From contig NZ_KB893244.1 of NCBI RefSeq assembly GCF_000374025.1, positions 124,001 through 188,000 on the forward strand: a stretch of 64,000 nt of DNA. The letters run 5' to 3'. Every line of letters begins with the position of its first letter. The first letter of the stretch is position 1. The notes below the pieces were generated by a model that made no database searches, had not been told where the DNA came from, and was given only the letters and a program-made list of their open reading frames with translations. The stretch is from Spirosoma panaciterrae DSM 21099. Lineage in GTDB: Bacteria; Bacteroidota; Bacteroidia; Cytophagales; Spirosomataceae. Below are positions 43,765-52,200 of this stretch, piece by piece. The position numbers and the translations under genes are program-made.

Positions 43765-44367
43765 ATGAAGTTTATCCTCATTTTTTCAATCGTACTGGCG
43801 GCCATGCCTACCCTGGCGTATACTGGCCCTAGTCAGGGTGTCATGCCAACGGATACAATCATTCCGGCCAAAGTAGATTCGATCGATCTGCTGGTTGCCC
43901 GAAGAAAGCTTCTTACAACCTTGGTTTACAAGAACGGTGAACGGTTATCTAACACGGCTGTCGTTAGCCTATTACAATCGACACCCAGAGCGCTGACTCG
44001 ATTTCGTTGGGGGAACCGATTAAAACCTGTTGGACCAGTCGTTTCATTAGCAGGGCTCATAATTGGCTATATGGGCCTTAAAGGGGATGAGCTAACCGCA
44101 ACAATAAAGGGTAAACGAACGGCTACCAATCCCAGACCGCCTGATGAGCAGGTTACCTACATCAAGCGAAGTTTGCCTAAAACGTTGGCCGGATTGGGGC
44201 TTTTCGTGGGTGGTTTGTGTCTGATAGAACTTGCGAATGACTATACCGCTAGCTCCATTACGATCTATAACGCCAAACCGGGCCCTATCAAAACATTGTC
44301 GCAGGTGAATCGAGTGAACTTAGGCGTAACGACAACCGGAAATATTGGTCTGGAAGCGCATTTTTGA
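43765..44367 (+). CDS. Hypothetical exported membrane protein
   Basis: An ATG at 43765 gives 200 aa beginning MKFILIFSIVLAAMPTLAYT, a good signal peptide. An upstream ATG at 43720 would add 15 unlikely residues. Two further hydrophobic segments occur (VGPVVSLAGLIIGYMGL and LPKTLAGLGLFVGGLCLIEL). No family was recognised. It lies between the Wzi-like and phosphatase genes of the locus and is probably an accessory of capsule assembly, by position only. Confidence 0.75.
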   Translation: MKFILIFSIVLAAMPTLAYTGPSQGVMPTDTIIPAKVDSIDLLVARRKLLTTLVYKNGERLSNTAVVSLLQSTPRALTRFRWGNRLKPVGPVVSLAGLIIGYMGLKGDELTATIKGKRTATNPRPPDEQVTYIKRSLPKTLAGLGLFVGGLCLIELANDYTASSITIYNAKPGPIKTLSQVNRVNLGVTTTGNIGLEAHF

Positions 44368-44471
44368 TAGATACGTTCCCGAATCTTGCCACGGAAGGAT
44401 AGGAGGATGATTGTGATAACTGCTAAAGGTAATGTAGGTTTGTAATCTGTTGCCCGTACACTGATTGTCTC

Positions 44472-45236
44472 ATGCCTACATCCTCGATCTGGCACCGGCT
44501 AATTTCCGGTTTTAAAGAATCTGCTCCTGCTAACACAGCCATGTGTTTCTGGGAGGTGGATGTGCATTCGCATTTGGTGCCCGGTGTCGATGATGGCGTG
44601 AAAGACCCTGAGCAGGCGTTGACATGCCTCAAACAATTGGTTGAATGGGGGATTCGGAAAGTGATTACAACCCCCCACATCAGTGGCGACTGGTATCCGA
44701 ACAAACCGGCTGATCTTCGGCAGGGGCTTATCGATTTACAGATCCTGATCGATCAGAACGAATTACCCCTTACCATCGAACTGGCAGCGGAGTATCTGGT
44801 CGATGATTTTTTCTTCGATCTGCTGCAAAAAGAAGAACTATTGAGTTTTGGCCCCCGAAAATATCTGCTGATTGAAACAGGTTGGGCGTGGGCGCCGGCG
44901 CAGATCGACGATATTTTATTCCGTATCCAAACGCATGGGTATACCCCTGTTCTGGCCCACCCCGAACGCTATAAATACTTCCACGAGAACCGGAAGGGGC
45001 TACTACACCTGCGTGAAATAGGCTGTTTGTTCCAGCTTAACTGGATGTCGCTGATCGGTCGGTATGGGGTGGAGTGCCAGAAACAGGCCCGCTTTTTAGT
45101 CAATCAAAAGGTTATAGACTTTATCGGGAGTGATCTACACCAGCCAAAAGACCTTAAAGACATGGCACGTTTGCTCTATTCGAACGAATTACAATTGCTG
45201 CAAAATCAACCCCTTCTTAACAATACCCTTTTCTAG
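44472..45236 (+). CDS. PHP-type tyrosine-protein phosphatase (CpsB/YwqE family)
   Basis: This 254-aa protein has the PHP metal motifs DVHSHLVPGVDDG (near 29-41), ITTPHISGDWYP, AAEYLVDD, LAHPERY and IGSDLH. This is the CpsB/YwqE class, manganese-dependent phosphatases that dephosphorylate BY-kinases. It is therefore the likely partner of the Wzc-type kinase at 7798, setting its phosphorylation cycle and export activity. A second Met (MCFWEVDVHSH) is an alternative start. It closes the polysaccharide locus. Confidence 0.92.
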   Translation: MPTSSIWHRLISGFKESAPANTAMCFWEVDVHSHLVPGVDDGVKDPEQALTCLKQLVEWGIRKVITTPHISGDWYPNKPADLRQGLIDLQILIDQNELPLTIELAAEYLVDDFFFDLLQKEELLSFGPRKYLLIETGWAWAPAQIDDILFRIQTHGYTPVLAHPERYKYFHENRKGLLHLREIGCLFQLNWMSLIGRYGVECQKQARFLVNQKVIDFIGSDLHQPKDLKDMARLLYSNELQLLQNQPLLNNTLF

Positions 45237-45685
45237 CTTTCCTATTTTGCCCCACGGTTCTTACGGGGCTGGTCTGAGTCTGAAAAATCTCTTCTCTGTA
45301 AACGGCTTAGAACCCCAAAATTCCTTCTAATTTCTAATTGTAAGTGTGCCGTACAGTATTGCCCAACTATATAAATTGATTTAACAAAACGAATTTGTAG
45401 CCAGAAAAATGGCAGTGCAATACGCTACCGTCCAATAAATATCGCCCTGTAGCGCGAAAAGGTGGTTTCCTAAACGTATTTAAAGAATATAGATTCAGAA
45501 TAGCACTATTCATATATTTCATAAGGCTATAGTTGGATGTATAGTAAATATATGTTTTCAATATCCTATGAATACTTAACTTATTGTTAATTTTAAAATA
45601 TTGTCTATGAGTGGATTGTGAATTGCTCAGGCCAAACATTTTATTTGGTGAGTTGTCCTTTTTTTGGATAACGTCAACAACGCCT
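45237..45685. other. AT-rich intergenic region after the polysaccharide locus
   Basis: About 450 bp without a credible gene. A short GCCCC/GGGGC hairpin (about 45249-45269) follows the phosphatase stop but lacks a T run. An open frame on the minus strand has no recognisable product. It presumably holds the promoter of the sigma factor gene, which I could not place. Confidence 0.5.
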
Positions 45686-46225
45686 ATGAAAGAGAGCATT
45701 GCAGTCAATAAAAGCCACCTTCTCGCTACCCACAACGACGCCTTTGATGTTCTGTATAAAAAATATGTAAAGAAGGTTTTTCAGAAATGTCTATCGGTAA
45801 CCCAAAATGTAGATGCAGCCGAAGATTGTACACAGGATATTTTTCTGAAAGCTTTTACGAATCTGAAAGCCTTCCGAAACCAGTCGCAACTGTCAACCTG
45901 GTTATATTCCATTGCCCACAACTACTGTCTGGATCGGATTCGGCTGGATAAGCGCCTGGTCACAGAACGCATGTCGCCGGAGGTAGATGCCGAAATGGAT
46001 GATACTGATCCAGAGGAGTCAATAAATGAACAGAAGCTTCTTTTACAGGCTTTACTTCAGCAGCTACCCGCCGAGGAAGTTAAGTTGCTTCGCCTGCGAT
46101 ATGAACAAAACTTAAGTATTAGCCAACTGAGCCGTCGTTTAGAGCTTTCAGAAAGTGCCATAAAAATGCGGCTAAAACGAAGCCGGGAAAAAATACGGGC
46201 CCTTGCCAGGGCTAGTCTGGAATAA
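45686..46225 (+). CDS. ECF RNA polymerase sigma factor
   Basis: The ATG at 45686 (MKESIAVNKSHLLATHND) gives 179 aa. Upstream in-frame codons give an unlikely extension. Region 2 is visible as FDVLYKKYVKKVFQKCL, EDCTQDIFLKAFTNLKAF and STWLYSIAHNYCLDRIR. Region 4 is visible as LPAEEVKLLRLRYEQNLS with the helix-turn-helix ISQLSRRLELSESAIKMRL. No anti-sigma gene is adjacent. The gene follows the polysaccharide locus and may regulate it or something outside the window. Confidence 0.9.
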   Translation: MKESIAVNKSHLLATHNDAFDVLYKKYVKKVFQKCLSVTQNVDAAEDCTQDIFLKAFTNLKAFRNQSQLSTWLYSIAHNYCLDRIRLDKRLVTERMSPEVDAEMDDTDPEESINEQKLLLQALLQQLPAEEVKLLRLRYEQNLSISQLSRRLELSESAIKMRLKRSREKIRALARASLE

Positions 46226-46246
46226 TATCTACGCTCATTTAGGTAA

Positions 46247-46843
46247 TCAGATGTGGTGCTTGTTGAGTATTCGTCTTACTTTTTCTGCCCAGATTGCATA
46301 GGCTGTATCCGTTAAATGAACCCCATCGGTCGTGTACTCAGGCCGTAACTGGTCGGGTATCGATAAATGCCTGTTTAGGTCTAAAAAATCAAGGCTCTGA
46401 TGGGCGCAAACTTGTTGTAATTGATCGTTCAATCGGGCCACCCTAGTGTTAATGCCCTGCCAGTCGCTTCGCCACGTGTACGAATGGGCTGCCCGTGGAG
46501 ATAGATACAATAAGCTAGTAATCACAGGAATTACATGGCTCGATTGCCAGTAACTGATCAGGTTTTGATAGCCGGCCAATAGGTGTTTGCTATCCCGATG
46601 AGGGAGGTCGTTAATTCCGCCCTCCAGAAAGATTATTTTTGCTGTCGAAGTTGGTAAAGCCTGAGCACGTTGGAAAATACCTTCGAGCGAATCGCCACTG
46701 ACTCCCCGGTTCAAAATATCTTTTCTCCCTACTAGTTTGTTCCAGTTCCCCAGTCTGATCAACGAGTCACCCAGCATGATTACCGAGGTATGTTTTGGCT
46801 CGGGTTCCAGGAGACGGGAAATGTATCGAACGTAACGTTTCAT
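46247..46843 (-). CDS. SGNH/GDSL-family hydrolase
   Basis: From the ATG at 46843 (MKRYVRYISRLLEPEP) the protein is 198 aa. Block I is MLGDSLIRLGNW with the nucleophile Ser. Block III is GGINDLPHRDSKHLL and block V is TTDGVHLTDTAYAIW with the catalytic Asp and His. No signal peptide is seen. Such enzymes are esterases, some of which deacetylate glycans. It converges with the sigma factor gene and has a terminator-like hairpin near its 5' side. An upstream ATG at 46906 would add an implausible extension crossing toward that hairpin. Confidence 0.88.
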   Translation of the reverse strand: MKRYVRYISRLLEPEPKHTSVIMLGDSLIRLGNWNKLVGRKDILNRGVSGDSLEGIFQRAQALPTSTAKIIFLEGGINDLPHRDSKHLLAGYQNLISYWQSSHVIPVITSLLYLSPRAAHSYTWRSDWQGINTRVARLNDQLQQVCAHQSLDFLDLNRHLSIPDQLRPEYTTDGVHLTDTAYAIWAEKVRRILNKHHI

Positions 46844-46910
46844 AACCACTTCAGACGAGCAAATATAGAGAAACTGGTTGCCATCTATACAGTAGTTGGT
46901 AAACATAAAA

Positions 46911-46936
46911 GCCTGGTGGGATGACCAGGCTTTTTC
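46911..46936 (+). terminator. Rho-independent terminator-like hairpin (bidirectional look)
   Basis: GCCTGG (46911-46916) pairs with CCAGGC (46925-46930), followed by five T on the plus strand and preceded by four A, giving TTTT on the minus strand. On the minus strand it could end transcripts from the remnant at 46979. On the plus strand no gene obviously needs it except read-through from the sigma factor. Confidence 0.6.
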
Positions 46937-46978
46937 ATTTCATACGTTGAGTAAATCAGGTAAAATCTATATCTAAAG

Positions 46979-47197
46979 CTACAGACCGTAGCGAACGACT
47001 AGCTCTAAAGGCAGATGCCTAACCAATCTATATCTGAAATGATGCCATTTTAAACGAATCCTTAATAAGGGATTGATATTCAGGTAGATAGTATTTTTTG
47101 AAATTGGGATTCTTGCCAACAGTGCCGTATGAATGAGGTATTGTTTCCCCGTTTTGTGGGTGAGTTGACACAAATCAAGGCCAAAAGAATTGAACAA
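46979..47197 (-). pseudogene. Possible 3' remnant of an outer-membrane barrel protein
   Basis: A minus-strand frame of 72 codons has no ATG start, and a TAG stop lies about 10 codons further upstream in the same frame. The translation alternates charged/polar and hydrophobic residues (YLIHTALLARIPISKNTIYL, LKWHHFRYRLVRHLPLEL), as in the last strands of a beta-barrel. It may be the tail of a decayed gene or a small protein. Composition is otherwise unremarkable. Confidence 0.3.
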
Positions 47198-47242
47198 ATA
47201 GGAGGTGATAATTGTACATAAGGCATACTATCCTAAAACGAC

Positions 47243-47677
47243 ATGCCTGCCAAGCTGCCTATACTTCTGGTGGACGATGACTCCCAACTTGCTGAAATTC
47301 TGAACCGGGCGGCCATCCAGGTGTTTCCTATGGCTCATTTTATTCAGATCAGTAGTATTGCTGAAGCTGTTGCCAATCTGGAAGCCTTGAAAGAGCACGG
47401 GCCTCGATTAGTTTTACTGGATATTGACCTGAAAGATAAGCAAACAGGCTTCGATTTTTTAACCAGGCTCCGCGCACACCCTCAGGGAAAGATGGTGCCT
47501 GTGGTCATGCTATCCGTAAATAGCGATGAGCAGGCAGCAGAAGAAGCATACGCCTTGGGTGCCAATGCCTTTACGCTGAAACCCGATACGTATGCCGACT
47601 GGAAAAAATACGTGAAGCTACTGAAGTTATACTGGTTCGAAACGGTAACGATACCCAAAATCTGGCTGAAGCCGTAA
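47243..47677 (+). CDS. Single-domain response regulator (receiver)
   Basis: This 144-aa receiver has acidic cluster D11-D13 (LLVDDDSQ), phospho-acceptor Asp60 (LVLLDIDLKD), the conserved Ser in VVMLSVNS and the Lys in TLKPDTY. All switch residues are present. There is no output domain, so it probably works as a phosphorelay intermediate or by protein contact. It converges with a second receiver at 47688, with 10 nt between their ends. No kinase gene is adjacent. Confidence 0.9.
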   Translation: MPAKLPILLVDDDSQLAEILNRAAIQVFPMAHFIQISSIAEAVANLEALKEHGPRLVLLDIDLKDKQTGFDFLTRLRAHPQGKMVPVVMLSVNSDEQAAEEAYALGANAFTLKPDTYADWKKYVKLLKLYWFETVTIPKIWLKP

Positions 47678-47687
47678 AGGTTTATCG

Positions 47688-48125
47688 TCAGAAATCGGTA
47701 TCCATGAACCGATTGGGGTGTAAGCAGTTCGACCAGTAGGCCACGATGGCCTTTAGTTGATCTTCGAGTTCGGCTACGGTTTGCTTCTTCTCGAAAAAAC
47801 CCTGTATGGTCAACTCATAAGCCTCCTCAACCAGGTGTTTGTAAACGGGGTGAGTAAAAAATATGAATGGAATGGCCCGCATTCGCAACTGACTGTCTTC
47901 TTTGATCTGCCGTCGTAATTCCAGGCCATTCATCACATTCATACTGACCTCTGAGATGATCAGAAACGGCCGGTCGTGGGTGGTTCGCAGGTATTCGATG
48001 GCTTGTCGGCCATCTGTGAAAAAGATTACGGGACAATTGGGAGCAATTTTTTGCAGCAATGGCTTAAATAGCACTTGGTCGTCGTCATCATCGTCAATAA
48101 AGATAATCGGATTATTACTTTCCAT
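47688..48125 (-). CDS. Receiver-domain protein with Glu in place of the phospho-Asp
   Basis: This 145-aa receiver fold begins IIFIDDDDDDQVLF (acidic cluster near 11-16). At the phosphorylation site, where relatives read LLDINMPVMNG, it has ISEVSMNVMNG, so Asp is replaced by Glu59 (codon GAG checked on the minus strand). The conserved Thr (FIFFTHP) and Lys (GFFEKK) are kept. Glu at this place can imitate the phosphorylated state in some receivers, so it may be locked active. It has no output domain. Confidence 0.88.
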   Translation of the reverse strand: MESNNPIIFIDDDDDDQVLFKPLLQKIAPNCPVIFFTDGRQAIEYLRTTHDRPFLIISEVSMNVMNGLELRRQIKEDSQLRMRAIPFIFFTHPVYKHLVEEAYELTIQGFFEKKQTVAELEDQLKAIVAYWSNCLHPNRFMDTDF

Positions 48126-48520
48126 CTGGTTTATTCAGGTATGTCAAACTTTGTGAATAGTACAACCTGAAAAAGGCCTAAAATGATTGAAAGACGCCTT
48201 AAAACGCGTGTGTATTCTGGTAGCTTCCGCTCTATAAGATACTGTGGGAATATGGGAACATGTACTGAGTCTCTTCTGGGCTACACCTGAATCGTGCTTT
48301 GCATTTCTGATCTGGATGCTCATAATCAGCAGGTATTTCTTAAATGAAACGAGACTGTTAAAGAATGCAACAGGAGTGTTAGTGTAAGCCTGTCGCAATA
48401 CCGTACTTGCCAGTGCATTACATCAGTATTTGTAGGACAGCAAGCCAGAAGAATTTTGATTAATGCCGCCAGACGATTTGATGAGGAAGTAAGAGGTGAT
48501 GAATTAAACGGACGGTAGTT
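48126..48520. other. Intergenic region without recognised features
   Basis: About 395 bp between the minus-strand receiver gene and the plus-strand LytTR-like gene, so it must carry at least one promoter for each direction. I see no convincing promoter pair, repeat or coding frame. Confidence 0.5.
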
Positions 48521-48769
48521 ATGAACCCATTTGTGCCAATACGTACCAGTGAACGAACCAATCTGGTTAACATCGATCATATAAAAAAATTGGAGCCCAT
48601 CGAAGGGGGGCAAAAGACGCTGGTTGTGCTGCGGAGTGGAAGCCAGCTAAGGGCACTGATACCCTATAAGCGGTTGGTCAATCTGCTTCACTATCGAACT
48701 TCGCAGGACAATATTCATAGCCCATCAGCCAATTCTGTAAGACCTCTGGGGCCGCAGCAGTCGCTTTAG
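48521..48769 (+). CDS. Small LytTR-like DNA-binding domain protein
   Basis: This 82-aa protein contains RTSERTNLVNIDHIKKLEPI, then KTLVVLRSGSQLRALIPYKRL. The beta-strand order and the VNIDHIKKLE start resemble a minimal LytTR domain; a FlbD-like fold is an alternative. A Ser/Pro-rich tail follows. There is no receiver domain, but two stand-alone receivers are encoded just upstream, so it could be the separated output partner, which is an inference. The start is ATG. Confidence 0.6.
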   Translation: MNPFVPIRTSERTNLVNIDHIKKLEPIEGGQKTLVVLRSGSQLRALIPYKRLVNLLHYRTSQDNIHSPSANSVRPLGPQQSL

Positions 48770-48927
48770 TCGATTCAATAAAACGCTTCTGCTGGTTAAG
48801 ACGAACAGGCTACAACCCTGAAAAAGCGGCTTTCAGCCCCCAAAATTGGGTATTCAGCAAAATAAACTAGGAAGACTGCATAAAGGGCTTAACATTTGTC
48901 CATACAGTTTATCTCGGTAGAAGTTTT

Positions 48928-49170
48928 ATGTACGAGACTGAAACGCACCAGTTATTAACCCAATTGCAGACTATTTATTGGGATTTGATGGAAATAGGGC
49001 CTGTTGACCGGAATCCTTATTACCGCTCACGGATCGATGCCCTTGAGCGTGCCCATCAGCGCGTGAGTCATGATATTGAGGATTGCCAGCAAATTCTTGA
49101 TGAGTTTGCATCTGAACTGGCTATTACCCGTGGTGCCCTCACCGAGCTGGTTAGTGGTAAGCGTAATTGA
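48928..49170 (+). CDS. Small hypothetical helical protein
   Basis: This 80-aa protein begins MYETETHQLLTQLQTIYWDL and is predicted mostly helical with heptad-like spacing (LERAHQRVSHDIEDCQQIL). The clean ATG and even codon use support a real gene. No family was recognised. It could be a small coiled-coil dimer and lies 158 nt after the LytTR-like gene. Confidence 0.55.
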   Translation: MYETETHQLLTQLQTIYWDLMEIGPVDRNPYYRSRIDALERAHQRVSHDIEDCQQILDEFASELAITRGALTELVSGKRN

Positions 49171-49727
49171 TGCGTAATGGAAACCCTATGAGTTACGTGG
49201 GTTAGGGCGAAATACTCATGTTTTAATACTTCGGTACGGTTAGTACCAGTGGGCTGCTCATCGTCGTCTGATGGAGTGGCTTCGAGGTCATTTTCTGCTT
49301 GATTCCTCAACCAATCCAACAACGTCTGGTCGATAATACGGGTGAAGACGACAGGCTCCTCGCCAGCGAGCTTTTGGTGCCGATAGGGCCATCAGCATCG
49401 AATGAATGGAGTAGGGTTAAGCGGCAATTATTTCCCCAATACCAGAAACCTGAACTCCCGATTCGGGATAGGCGGTAGGGAAATGGGCTTTGGGGGTCGA
49501 CTTCCTCTCATTCAATCAATAGTACCTTGGCCCGTTGATCAAGCTAAGTATCGACCGTTTCCTTCTTACTATCCGATGTAGACTACCAGTTATCAGACGG
49601 CAGTTGATAACGCCTTGGGCGGTCTGCTACTTTTGCTTCCGCAGGCACCCGCAGCCGGGCAATTACACCGACTGTTTACGGCGCTGACCTTCATTCTTTT
49701 TAATCAAAACCAATAAAAACAACAATC
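49171..49727. other. Intergenic region, possibly decayed coding sequence
   Basis: About 560 bp of normal GC without an intact gene. Short plus-strand stretches stay open (around 49320-49478 and 49616-49716), but they have no start, are broken by stops and match no family I recognise. A decayed gene is possible. I see no terminator. Confidence 0.4.
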
Positions 49728-50108
49728 ATGAACACCCTTCCTAATTCGGTCAATCGTGTTTCGTTACTGGACAATTACGTAGCCGTGCTGAAAAAGTATA
49801 ACGATTTTAACGGACGCGCCCGCCGTAGCGAATATTGGTACTTCTTTCTGGTAAATGTGCTCGTTACACAGGGTCTTAATTTTATCAATATCCTGATTTT
49901 CAATGGGTCGGGCTTGGTTGGGGGCCTGCTTATGCTGCTGAACCTGGCTATTTTGGTTCCTTCAGTAGCTGTAGCCATTCGTCGGATGCACGATGTAGGA
50001 AAAAGTGGCTGGTATGCGCTGATTCCGGTATACAACCTGATTCTGGCTTGCACCGAAGGGAGTAAAGGTCGTAACGAATACGGTAACGATCCCAAACAGA
50101 ACGATTAG
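49728..50108 (+). CDS. DUF805 membrane protein
   Basis: This 126-aa protein has the DUF805 start NYVAVLKKYNDFNGRARRSE followed by YWYFFLVNVL. Three to four transmembrane helices follow, then VAIRRMHDVGKSGWYALIPV, the family hallmark, and a short polar tail with EGSKGRNEYGNDP. Function is unknown for the family, which is widespread. It is followed by another membrane gene after 55 nt. Confidence 0.92.
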   Translation: MNTLPNSVNRVSLLDNYVAVLKKYNDFNGRARRSEYWYFFLVNVLVTQGLNFINILIFNGSGLVGGLLMLLNLAILVPSVAVAIRRMHDVGKSGWYALIPVYNLILACTEGSKGRNEYGNDPKQND

Positions 50109-50163
50109 CCTGCTTCCATAAACAACGCATTCGTTTCTCTGTTAGCGTATATTCGGTACCGTT

Positions 50164-50661
50164 ATGCACTACACGACCATCTATGATCTCTGGGCTCAGC
50201 CATTGATTAACTGGCGTTCTCTGGTATTACCGTTCGGACTGGCAGCGGCAGCTCTGGTCGCGGCCTATTTCAGTCGACCGGGTTCTGGCCGTACGGGTTT
50301 GCTGATTTTTTCGGTAGCTGCCGTTGTGGTGTCGGTTGGGATACCCTCTTTCGACCAATACCTGTTAAAGCGCCACAAACCGCTTACCGCCGAAGGGCCA
50401 ATTGTAGGGTATTGGGAAAAGGAATGGGTTGAACGCAGAGATGGGAAGAATAACTCGTATAGCTACGAAGCGTTTCAGGTCGATACCGTTTCGTTTGGCT
50501 ACTACCGCAATGTGGGTATGGCGGGTTTTCACAATGGCGAAACTGAGCGGGTGCCTTTACACGATGGCTTATTTGTCCGTATTCAGTATGTGCCCGAACG
50601 ACAACTTGACGACGGTCGCATCATCAACCGCATCGTAAAGCTGGAGATCAGTCAGAAATAG
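50164..50661 (+). CDS. Hypothetical membrane protein
   Basis: This 165-aa protein has two hydrophobic helices in the first 60 residues (SLVLPFGLAAAALVAAYF and GLLIFSVAAVVVSVGI) and a soluble C-terminal part rich in aromatic strands (SFGYYRNVGMAGFHNGE). No family was recognised. It may form an operon with the DUF805 gene. It ends against an inverted repeat shared with the converging gene. Confidence 0.75.
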   Translation: MHYTTIYDLWAQPLINWRSLVLPFGLAAAALVAAYFSRPGSGRTGLLIFSVAAVVVSVGIPSFDQYLLKRHKPLTAEGPIVGYWEKEWVERRDGKNNSYSYEAFQVDTVSFGYYRNVGMAGFHNGETERVPLHDGLFVRIQYVPERQLDDGRIINRIVKLEISQK

Positions 50662-50724
50662 ACCACAGATGGGCAGGATAATTATGATCTGTAGGCGTCA
50701 TAATCATCCTGCTCATCTGTGGTC
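50661..50724. repeat. 27-bp inverted repeat between converging genes
   Basis: Arms 50661-50687 (starts GACCACAGATG) and 50698-50724 (ends CATCTGTGGTC) pair with two mismatches around a 10-nt loop. The position between two converging genes suggests a two-way terminator, but there is no T run. The CATCCTGCTCATCTGTGGTC wording also resembles common dispersed intergenic repeats. Confidence 0.75.
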
Positions 50725-50739
50725 TATAGAGTCATGGCA

Positions 50740-52110
50740 TTACTTCAGAAACACCTCGTCATTATCGGTCATGAACATGCGGGTGCTTTCAGTATAGGTG
50801 CCGCCAGTAGGCGATTTATATTTCAGATCGACGTAAAACGCCCGGTAACCAGAAGCCGGGTAGGCCTCGCTTACCGATACAGTGCCAGTATGATTGATGC
50901 CTAAGGATTTACCTTCCCACTTCTCATCCTGAAAAATCATATCGGTAGAGTTGGCCGACCAGACCGTCACGTCTTCCAATTTGTCGGAGGTCGATTTGAT
51001 GGTCAGATTGACGCCGGTTTTGGTTGGGGTTACGGTCCACTGGCAGGCAGGATAGGGCTGTTTGGTCAGGGTTGTTCCAAAAAAGGCATTCAGGGCTTCG
51101 AGGGCCTGTCGTTTATCGCCCAGGTCATGGCCTACATTGGGCACATAATGGATGTAATTTTCGCCCGGAATCTGACCGATGTAATGTTTTACGGCATCCA
51201 CCGTCCAGTATTCGTCATTAGTGCCCATAAACAGCATTTTGGGCATCGTTAGCTTTTTTCGATACGAATAGGGGTCGATCATTTCCGTAACGGCGCTGCC
51301 TTCCTTGCTGTGGACGGTCTGCGGAATACCGAGCTTTACATAATCTTCGATCTGTTCGCTGTATTTATTCCAGATCTTCATCTGGTAATCCAGATTGACG
51401 GGCATGTTCAGAACATCGATGACCATAGGGGCAATGGCCGCTACCCGTTTATCGCTGGCACCGGTCAGCCAGGTAGTCCAGCCCCGTTTGGAAGCGCCCG
51501 ACACCACGAAACGATTGACATCCTGGTGTACCGTTTGTTTGGCAAATTCCTGTATGGCATCCATTGCCCGGACGGCGCTTTTGACCATCGGAAACAGGAG
51601 CGGCCAACTATAATCGCCATCTTTCTTGTACTGATGCAGCGTATACGAAATCAGCGCATCTTCTTTCAGGTTATCGTATAGCGGCTGATTGGGTGTTTGC
51701 CGAAGCACGGCTACAATGGCGTTGTTTTTGGTAGCTAACTGGCTGATGGCCCGGTTGAAGGTATCCTCCCGTTTGTTCCAGTTGGGTTCACCCTCCTTGT
51801 TGACCGCACCCCCTGTAATAAACAGCAACGCCCCATCGTGTTTGACCTCCTTCGGAACTAGGATCGATAATTGGTGTTTCCAGGTATATTCCCGCCATTT
51901 CTGGGAGGTAAGAAGGACTTCGTAGGCGGTTATGTCGCCATAGCTATAGGTGTCTTTAACCTCCCATTTAAACGACTGGTCGCCATTGTGCAGGTACGCA
52001 TCCAGCGCGGTCGAGGGGGTAATGCCATCGTTGGGTTTCGGCAGGACAAAGGCAAAAAGGGCACTAATCAGGCCAACAACGGCGACGATTTTAAGCAGAT
52101 ACGGGTTCAT
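50740..52110 (-). CDS. PqaA-like alpha/beta hydrolase (PhoPQ-activated protein family)
   Basis: This 456-aa protein has an N-terminal membrane or signal segment (LLKIVAVVGLISALFAFVL). It then follows the PhoPQ-activated pathogenicity-related family: ALLFITGGAVNKEG, the nucleophile-type elbow VVSGASKRGWTTWL, MLFMGTNDEYWTVD and HYVPNVGHDLG carrying the likely Asp/His of an alpha/beta hydrolase. The substrate is unknown in the family. It is the last gene of the minus-strand run with the ceramidase-like, SusD and SusC genes, 90 nt downstream of the ceramidase-like stop. Confidence 0.9.
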   Translation of the reverse strand: MNPYLLKIVAVVGLISALFAFVLPKPNDGITPSTALDAYLHNGDQSFKWEVKDTYSYGDITAYEVLLTSQKWREYTWKHQLSILVPKEVKHDGALLFITGGAVNKEGEPNWNKREDTFNRAISQLATKNNAIVAVLRQTPNQPLYDNLKEDALISYTLHQYKKDGDYSWPLLFPMVKSAVRAMDAIQEFAKQTVHQDVNRFVVSGASKRGWTTWLTGASDKRVAAIAPMVIDVLNMPVNLDYQMKIWNKYSEQIEDYVKLGIPQTVHSKEGSAVTEMIDPYSYRKKLTMPKMLFMGTNDEYWTVDAVKHYIGQIPGENYIHYVPNVGHDLGDKRQALEALNAFFGTTLTKQPYPACQWTVTPTKTGVNLTIKSTSDKLEDVTVWSANSTDMIFQDEKWEGKSLGINHTGTVSVSEAYPASGYRAFYVDLKYKSPTGGTYTESTRMFMTDNDEVFLK

Positions 52111-52200
52111 TAGGTTTTTGTGGTTAATTGAAGGGTTCTTTTAAACGTTGCCGCCTTGGTAGCAGGTCGTGAAAAGAGATGAAAAGTTGATCGGTTTGTG

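Noticed and set aside
45367-45735. A 122-codon minus-strand frame before the sigma factor gene
   Set aside because: It overlaps the sigma factor start, has no recognised features and odd composition for a protein.
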